Shown here: positions 57,665-64,000 of the stretch, piece by piece
Layout: each line of letters opens with the position of its first letter
Numbering within the stretch: the stretch's first letter is position 1
Assembly: GCA_900642245.1 (NCBI GenBank)
Contig: CAAAJI010000012.1
Location: forward strand, 21,857-85,856
Direction: 5' to 3'
Length of the DNA stretch: 64,000 bases
Origin: Fragilaria radians
Lineage: Eukaryota > Bacillariophyta > Fragilariophyceae > Fragilariales > Fragilariaceae
Notes under the pieces: generated by a model
The model's input: only the letters and a program-made list of their open reading frames with translations
The model's database searches: none
Told to the model about the DNA's origin: nothing
Position numbers and translations under genes: made by a program

Positions 57665-58479
57665 AATTTATTCTCAAGATTAAGATGCGTTAAGACTGTA
57701 ATAATTCAAGCATAGCTATAGATTGGAAAGTTGGAAAGCAATTATATTGGGTAAACTCTTTAGAAATATGGCGTTTTTTAATGAAACGTTAATACAATCA
57801 CGTTCCAAAATGGTTACTTTAATCACTTGCAAAAGGTGAAATTTGGAATTAATTACTTGCCACTGGTTGTAAACTTTAGATGTATCGTATGGTAAGTTCA
57901 CTGATTTTGAAGAAAGTCAAAGAGCATTTCGCATCCACTTATACTATGACGAGTAGCTAGTGGTTAATATGTCATTTGTAATTTTTATATTTATGCCTGC
58001 TGTGGGAAAGAGAAAAGTGTGATATCAAAATTCCAGTATACTGCCTTGGGAGTTAATACATTCAGTAATCCAAGAAAACATGGAAGTGAACAGAAACCTG
58101 ATGGATACATATTTTGATTTAAATACATTGATGGAGATTTATTTTTACCGTTAACATGCCCAGCTGATTCTGAACTTGATTCTCTAACACATATTAAATT
58201 TATATCGAGGATCCTGTGATCCTAATTCAAAAGTAGATGATAACAATGATGAAGCCTGGCTTGATAAAATTCATTACCTGATGCCCTTGATTTCTTAATG
58301 CCAATAATGGGCATTTCTTACCTGATACTGATTCCCCCAATGGTTCCTTGGGATTTGCGCTAATGCTCATGAGAACTCCCATACTGTTCAGCATGCAAAC
58401 CATAATTGCGACTATGACAGCATACAAACATTAATTCTCTGGAGACTTGTTTAACCTATCCAGAATACTATGGTTGCTA
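57665..58479. other. Intergenic region, no gene seen
   Basis: AT-rich 3' flank of the EGY gene. The minus-strand open stretch at 58227-58427 is not convincing. The region from about 58.2 kb on may be part of the copia relic. Confidence 0.4.
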
Positions 58480-60330
58480 CAATTCAGTATATCAGTCACA
58501 CTTATTCCTACCACTATGACATCATTACTTCACTCACTTTCCTGCTCTTAATGTAAGACACCTTGGTGAAGACGTTGCTACTGATACCTATTTGCAAATC
58601 TAAGTACTTGTGTTGGAACAACCTGCGCTCAATTATCAGATGGGAGTGTATCTTACCCTGCAAAAGGAAGGCTTTGTAATGAGATCTGAAGCTGACCTTC
58701 CTGCTAGCTTACCTGAATTTATCCACAGTTTTGGTGCCATGCATTGCCTTATCTCTGAGAATGTCAAGCCCGAGTTATCCTCTGCTGTGAAAATATCCTG
58801 CAACAAATTCAGGTTACTGCTTGACAGTCTGGACCGTGTTACCATAACCAAAACGCTGCTGTACGTTGAATTCAAATTGTGTTGTCTCTTGTCAGGATTT
58901 TGAGGGATTGAATTAGTTCTCAATTACTTCTATGGATTCTTTGCAAATCCTATGTTTGTCATGATCTAAACTATTTGGCGCATGATTAGCTCAAAGGTTT
59001 GACTCCTATTCAATTTTTTTTGCTTTTGGATACTCCTGATCTTAATGCTGTGTAGTGTTTTTCCTGGATCAAAAAGTTCTATTTTATGGGAGAGATTGTT
59101 TCCCTGAATCATGTGAATGGTCAGGCGATTTTGTGGATCCTGGCAGATGGATGCGAGATTGCAAAACTTATTGGGAAGATGCTGTAATATAATTTGATGA
59201 CTTGTTATGTGTTGCAAAGAAATCTAAAAATTTCTTCCAGTCCCTACATCATGCTGGATTCAAACTAAGAGGTGTTGGCATGCCTAAGTGCTATCTTGTT
59301 GGAGATTTGTAGATGTACCTGAGAAGATGCTTACTTTGGGATCTTAAACTTTTGCCTAAAAGATGCTAAAGAAGCATGAATAGGATTGTATTGATATCTT
59401 TGGTAGGTCAAATGAGAACAATGTCAACACATTTACTTTATATATGCGCTAATAGACTAATGAAGAACATGTGCTAAACATTATAACAGGGACAATAGAA
59501 AACTGAATAGTGCGTGAAATGAAGGGTTTTGTTCACTTATAATTGTTATATGACTTATGATACAATACAAATGAAAAGAGAAGATCAACGATGAAGAGAC
59601 TAAGTCGTTGATTGATAATAAAGAAAGACCAGTATTTCTTCTGGCGGCAGTAACTCAGACACCAAAGTTGCCTAACAATTATAGACAAGGACTGTATTGG
59701 TCTGACGTTGGCAAGTAGCGCACCGGGCATTTTGAATATCACACGAGAATTGTGTATGAAGGCCAACCAAGCTCACTTGAAGACTGTTAAGAAGGTGATG
59801 CTATTTTAAGTCAATACAAGAGATCACATAGTAATTGTTAATCCCAAAAGAGTTTGGGATGGAAAACTTGACCGTGATCATATTCTTCATGTTATTGGAG
59901 TATCAGACTCCGATTACCCAGAAGGTATTACAAATTCGTAAAAGTGTAAGTGGTTATAATGTGTTTTGAACAGCTCATGATTTTCTACAAAACGTAAGGT
60001 GCTAGAGTGTGCTATTCTTTGTATTGCAGAAGCTGAGTGGATGGTATTGATTGCGTGTATGCAGGAGATGCTTCAAGTAGAGCAATTGAGTCAATGGGTC
60101 TCAATGCAAAATTTCCTATGTTTATCAGAATCAACAAGAAAGGGGCAAAAGATTTAGTTAGCAACTGGAGTAGTCGCACGAGACATGTTGGAGTCAAGCT
60201 ACATTTTCTTCGTGAAATAAAGAAAGATGAAATTATTCAAGTTTGATTGGATCAGAACAGAAGAAAAGTGACGGACATTTTAACACAAAACCTTAACGGC
60301 CGTATTGTTCCATCGGAGATGGCGATTTGC
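58480..60330 (+). mobile_element. Decayed Ty1/copia retrotransposon (integrase, reverse transcriptase, RNase H)
   Basis: Frame-corrected by eye, the plus strand follows a copia/CoDi pol order. VRHLGEDVATDT (near 58550) is followed by LPASLPEFIHSFGA...LISENVKPEL in the integrase core (near 58700), then a degraded QNAA-like segment (near 58850) and a YLAHDxLKGLTPIQ region (near 58990). A short reverse-transcriptase piece, GVGMPKCYLVGDL, lies near 59270. RNase H includes AEAEWM (near 60030), MGLNAKFPMFIRINKKGAKDL and RTRHVGVKLHFLREIKKDEIIQV (60090-60243), then TDILTQNL. Many stops and frameshifts make it inactive. No LTR pair recognised. Confidence 0.82.
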
Positions 60331-61906
60331 TGTGCCTGATTATTATGCAAAAATATAATGTCTCGTATACTTCACCAAATTGCAAATTAGTAGTGATAAC
60401 TATGAATGTGCAATAGCTAAGTACTTTAATAATCATATACAATCAAAAATGACGAAAACTTTGTATCATTAAGCATAACAAGTAAAGGTTTAGATGACAT
60501 AACGTTTCTTTGCAATACATTTATAGTGACACACGCCTTCAAACCATAGAAGACTAACTTTTGCCACCTCGACGTCCATAGATGCAAAATAATCAATTGT
60601 TCCTGTTATTGAGAAGAAGAATATCATGAATGGGTGGTGGCAAAACTTAGAGAAGATCGAAGCAAATCCAATACAGAATCATTTTCACTCTTAGAATAAA
60701 AATTATAAGCTCTAAATCAAATGTGATTTTTTGTAGGGTATAGTAACGAGACTAAGCCAAACATGGATAAGAGAAAAAATTGTAGAAATATATTTCAAAG
60801 CAATGGTACAACGCACTGACAATAAATAAAAAGAAGATATGGTGTGCAAGGATGGCTGTTCATGTAACTACAGCGTTCATCATCCGCTGATGAAACTAAT
60901 AAAAGATTGAAAGAACCTTTGAAGCTCTTATACACTTACAGATTATTCAAATTAGCAAATATTTTACAGCCTATTCTTGCAATAAGAACATAACAATAGA
61001 AAAAATTCAAAACCCAACATCCGAGCCTAATCAATAAAAAAAGTGAAAAGATTCAATAATTAACCAAAATACGTTTAACGATGAATAACAATCTAATGCT
61101 AATGTACAAATATAAATTCTAACCTTAGCTTACAGTATAAGCATTCAGGGGTATAGATGATGTTGGTGCCGAACACTAACCATATGCATTTAAAAAATGA
61201 AAGGAGAAGGATGTGAATAGGAAAAGAAATTCAATCATTTTGTAGTTCTCAAATCAACAAAAAGTACCATTAGGATGATCATCATCATTATCAAGTAATC
61301 ATTGCTTTACTTTGCAGTTCATGTTAGAATGCATATAGTAAAGCCACCAACAATAGGCATACGAAAGTTAAAAAGTGAAGGCTAAGAATAAGAAAGAAAA
61401 TTCAATGATTTCATTATTTTCTAATCAACAAAATATAACATCAAGAGAATCATTCTCGCAATTCCTAATCATCATTTCACATTGTATTTCATATTAGAAT
61501 ACCGTTGGTAAACTGGGACAGTGAAACCGTGTTAGATTTCAAAGCAAATTATTTCTAAACTGACTTGGAAAACAGAGAAAAAGAAATGAGAAACATTTCA
61601 AATGAAGCCAAATTTGAATTTGTAAACGCAAACGAACATTTTACTACCACTTCAATCCTATGAAAACAGCTCGCAAAACTAGCTAATATCAATTTCATAT
61701 ACAATCATTCTTTTACCATTGAAGTACGAAAGACATATGCTAGTATCGGCATTTCATTCTTAGAAAAGATCCATCCTAATCTAACCAGAAATCAACACTA
61801 ACAGAAAGTTCTACTAATCAGACTGACAAATCATTTCATCAAATAATATCTTATTATGATATGGGGATGCATCTTTCAAACTCAGCTAATCATGCTCCTT
61901 TTGACA
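60331..61906. other. Gene-poor region, no gene seen
   Basis: About 1.6 kb of very AT-rich sequence, perhaps including the old 3' LTR of the copia relic, but no repeat partner or boundary is visible. No gene recognised. Confidence 0.4.
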
Positions 61907-63766
61907 CTATACAAGTACCAAGGCAAATATAACAAGAGCAATTGTCAAGGCAATCATCTGATACGATGTAGCATCCGATGTGGGTCCAGTTATCGCAGAT
62001 ACTGGTGGCTTTGGGTTCGTTGTTGGATCAATTGTCGGAGCAGGACTTAACTTAGTTGGATTTACTTTTGTCGGAGAACCCTTGGTGGTGGGTACGGGAG
62101 AGGGAGCCAAGGTTTTATTTGCAACAAAGGGAATCACCGTGGGTGTCAACTTAGCCATAGGAGAAACACTTTGAGACGTGGGGACTTGTGACGGGTTGGA
62201 AGTTTCAACCAAAGGGCCAGATGGGGAGAAAGAGGGTACCGGAGATGCAGCATCTGCGACTTTCAAAGCCTGTAGAATACCGGCTTGATTAATAATATAA
62301 AGATACTTTCCGCTTTTGCTTTGTGCGAAATTGGCAGTCACTGGTGTGCCTCCAAGAAGAGAACTCCACATTATCTTGCCACTGGTAACATCCACTGCAT
62401 ACGCTCGTCCATTTTGTTCAACAAAGTACACAACTGAATCATCCGGAGAGATTCGAGCTTCAGCAAAAACTGGAAATGTCGTATTGATCCGCCACATCTC
62501 CTTCAAAAAGCTATCGAAGGCAACAAACTGATTGGAAGATGTTCCTCCAAAAGCCATGGGCTCAGTAGGACTGCTGCTCAGCTCAAGTGCAGTGTACACA
62601 GGCTGAGATTTAGGGTCACCTCGAGGAAATTCGGCGCTCCCAGTAGAAGCCTTGTCAAATCTACTTGCAGCAAGTCCAAAGTTACCATTCCAGACTCGGA
62701 ATTCGCTTCTTGAAACACCCCACATCATGCTGTAGCCATTGTTGAAAATACTTGGAGCAACAATCGCTTGCCAAGTCACTGTGCCCAGTGACTTAACAGC
62801 AAGCGTAGTAGAATCGCCTGTAAACCCCATGGGGAACTGGAATGCAAATGTCATACCTACACCAACTGTTGTTGAATTGATAGAAGGTCTATAGGCCCAA
62901 ACAAGAATGTCATTGTCGTTCATCTGGCCTCCGAGATAATATCCTTCATTTGGATGATGATGAATTCCTAGTGGTCCAAATGGTTGAGTCTTATCCTCGT
63001 ACGAAAAGAGAGTAGTGCCATTTGCTTCGACTTGCAAAACAGTGAAGCGACCACTGCCTAAGAGATTGTGATTCATAAACACATATTCCCCGCTTTTCGA
63101 AACTACTGGACTTCCTGAGCATGAACCCTTGAGAGTTTTAGATGCCCAAACCTCTTCACCAGTTTCAACACTTAGGGCATACACAACACTTTGGAGACGA
63201 AGACGATGAGTGTTGAGGTTTATTGATGGGTATTGATGAGTATTCAAATAGTCAACAACACAGTGATAGCTTTTGTATTTGTAAACACAAAAGACAAGTT
63301 ACTTACCAGTAAGATGGATCAGCAAAATCGTAGCCTTCCCTGCAAACAACAATGTTTCAAAAAGTAGGTGTTACGAAAAGTAGTCATCCAATTACAAGCA
63401 GTCGAAATCAAACTTACGATACAGCGTGAGCAACATAGTGGCCTATTGTAGGGGTGTAACCAAAGGAAATGCCGCTGCTACTGCGAACGTTTGTCAAAGT
63501 TGTTGGAAGAGGATTGTGGACCCATAACCTTTTTTACCATCTCTTGAAGTTACCGCTACAGTTGCCCCATCCATACCCGAGCAAATCAACAATTCATCGT
63601 TGGAAAAGACTTTGCATTCGTTTCCGTATTTTGCAGGCGACACGTTCAAGGTCCAAAGTGATTTCGGCTGGGGCATCAAAGGCCCAAATCCTGCAGATGA
63701 ATTACTTATTGCGAATGAAAATGGCTTCGCAATAAAGAAAAGAGTAGAAATAATACAAATCTTCAT
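61907..63766 (-). CDS. PQQ-type beta-propeller secreted/surface protein, with an apparent frameshift in exon 1
   Basis: Proposed exons are 63766-63418, 63339-63307 (33-nt microexon) and 63189-61907. Introns are 63417-63340 and 63306-63190, both with GTAAGT donors. From the first ATG-based signal peptide (MKICIISTLFFIAKPFSF) the protein enters a PQQ/WD40-like propeller (EnTG repeats: VVYALSVETGEEVW, GRAYAVDVTSGKIMWSSLLGG). It ends in a Pro/Ser/Thr-rich stalk and a hydrophobic C-terminus suited to a membrane or GPI anchor. In exon 1, frame 0 stops at about 63494, but the next bases continue the propeller in another frame (WVHNPLPTTLTNV...). One base is therefore missing or two are extra, most likely near the A6 run at 63530-63535. 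It could be a pseudogene, a sequencing error, or an undetected splice. Confidence 0.7.
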
Positions 63767-63895
63767 CACTTCTTCGGTCCTTTGCACAAATGCTTTACAA
63801 CTCAACAACCTCTGATTCTAGGAAATTGTGAGACATGATTCATTCCTCCTCTTTCGTAATCGTATATGGCTTGAACGGAAGTTCTGTTGAATCCA

Positions 63896-63945
63896 GGAAC
63901 GGAAGGAGTCGTTCCGTGAATGTGGTTGGAGCCGTTCACATTCAC
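63896..63945. repeat. Cluster of short inverted repeats upstream of the PQQ gene
   Basis: Two hairpin-type inverted repeats sit side by side: GGAACG/CGTTCC (63896-63901 and 63910-63915) and GTGAATGTG/CACATTCAC (63916-63924 and 63937-63945). The latter runs into an (ATTCAC) hexamer repeat. They lie about 130-180 bp upstream of the PQQ gene ATG. A regulatory or structural role is inference. Confidence 0.5.
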
Positions 63946-64000
63946 ATTCACATTCGTTAGGTTTTCAAAGCGAAGCAAAGCAAAGAGTTGGAGGATTCTT

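Noticed and set aside
1..64000. tRNA genes, rRNA or CRISPR arrays
   Set aside because: No T-arm-like signature in a cloverleaf setting, no rRNA-like sequence and no regular spaced repeats were seen; a covariance-model search was not possible.

Overview
The window looks like nuclear DNA of a diatom (stramenopile alga). The evidence is AT-rich sequence, well-spaced monocistronic genes, short GT-AG introns (56-126 nt) with GTAAGT- or GTGAGT-type donors, a diatom-type DUF6824 gene, decayed Ty1/copia elements that read like the diatom CoDi lineages, and a protease with a diatom-style signal peptide followed by an A-F plastid motif. I cannot name the species. All functional calls come from reading the translations by eye; no database search was run.

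Layout, left to right. 1-10 kb: the 3' end of an unidentified gene; a PP2A B56 regulatory subunit with a long unusual N-terminus (two exons, minus); a broken unknown gene; the SSU-processome WD40 protein Utp18 (minus); a Ty1/copia RNase H relic; a THEM6-like hotdog thioesterase (plus). 10-22 kb: a very long, mostly disordered protein of unknown function and a membrane-anchored protein with two GH20 hexosaminidase modules, the second with altered active-site residues (both minus). 22-30 kb, plus strand: a COQ11/NDUFA9-like atypical SDR, the histone acetyltransferase HAT1 with an E2F-like site just upstream of its ATG, and a two-exon DUF6824 gene. 30-34 kb is gene-poor with broken coding fragments. 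34-47 kb: a small orphan ORF, a PMCA-type Ca2+-ATPase (two exons, minus), a pogo/Tigger-like DDE transposon relic, a METTL12-like methyltransferase, a large unknown protein with a possible PH-like C-terminus and a frame-preserving intron, and a UAS/UBX-domain protein. 47-64 kb: a second very long low-complexity protein, a gene desert with decayed coding fragments, a plastid-targeted EGY-type site-2 protease (two exons, plus), a Ty1/copia pol relic, and a PQQ-type beta-propeller surface protein (minus) whose 5' exon carries an apparent frameshift.

There is no operon or dedicated gene cluster. The recognised genes are mostly housekeeping functions: phosphatase regulation, ribosome biogenesis, chromatin assembly, calcium export, ER/lipid-droplet ubiquitin handling, plastid proteolysis and glycan trimming. 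Several neighbours are convergent with short gaps (about 115, 160 and 210 bp), and one pair is divergent over about 415 bp (unknown 1038-aa protein and UBX protein). I found no convincing new multi-gene system. The most unusual items are the B56 N-terminal extension, the tandem GH20 protein, the exitron-like intron, the PQQ frameshift and a set of unrecognised broken coding fragments.
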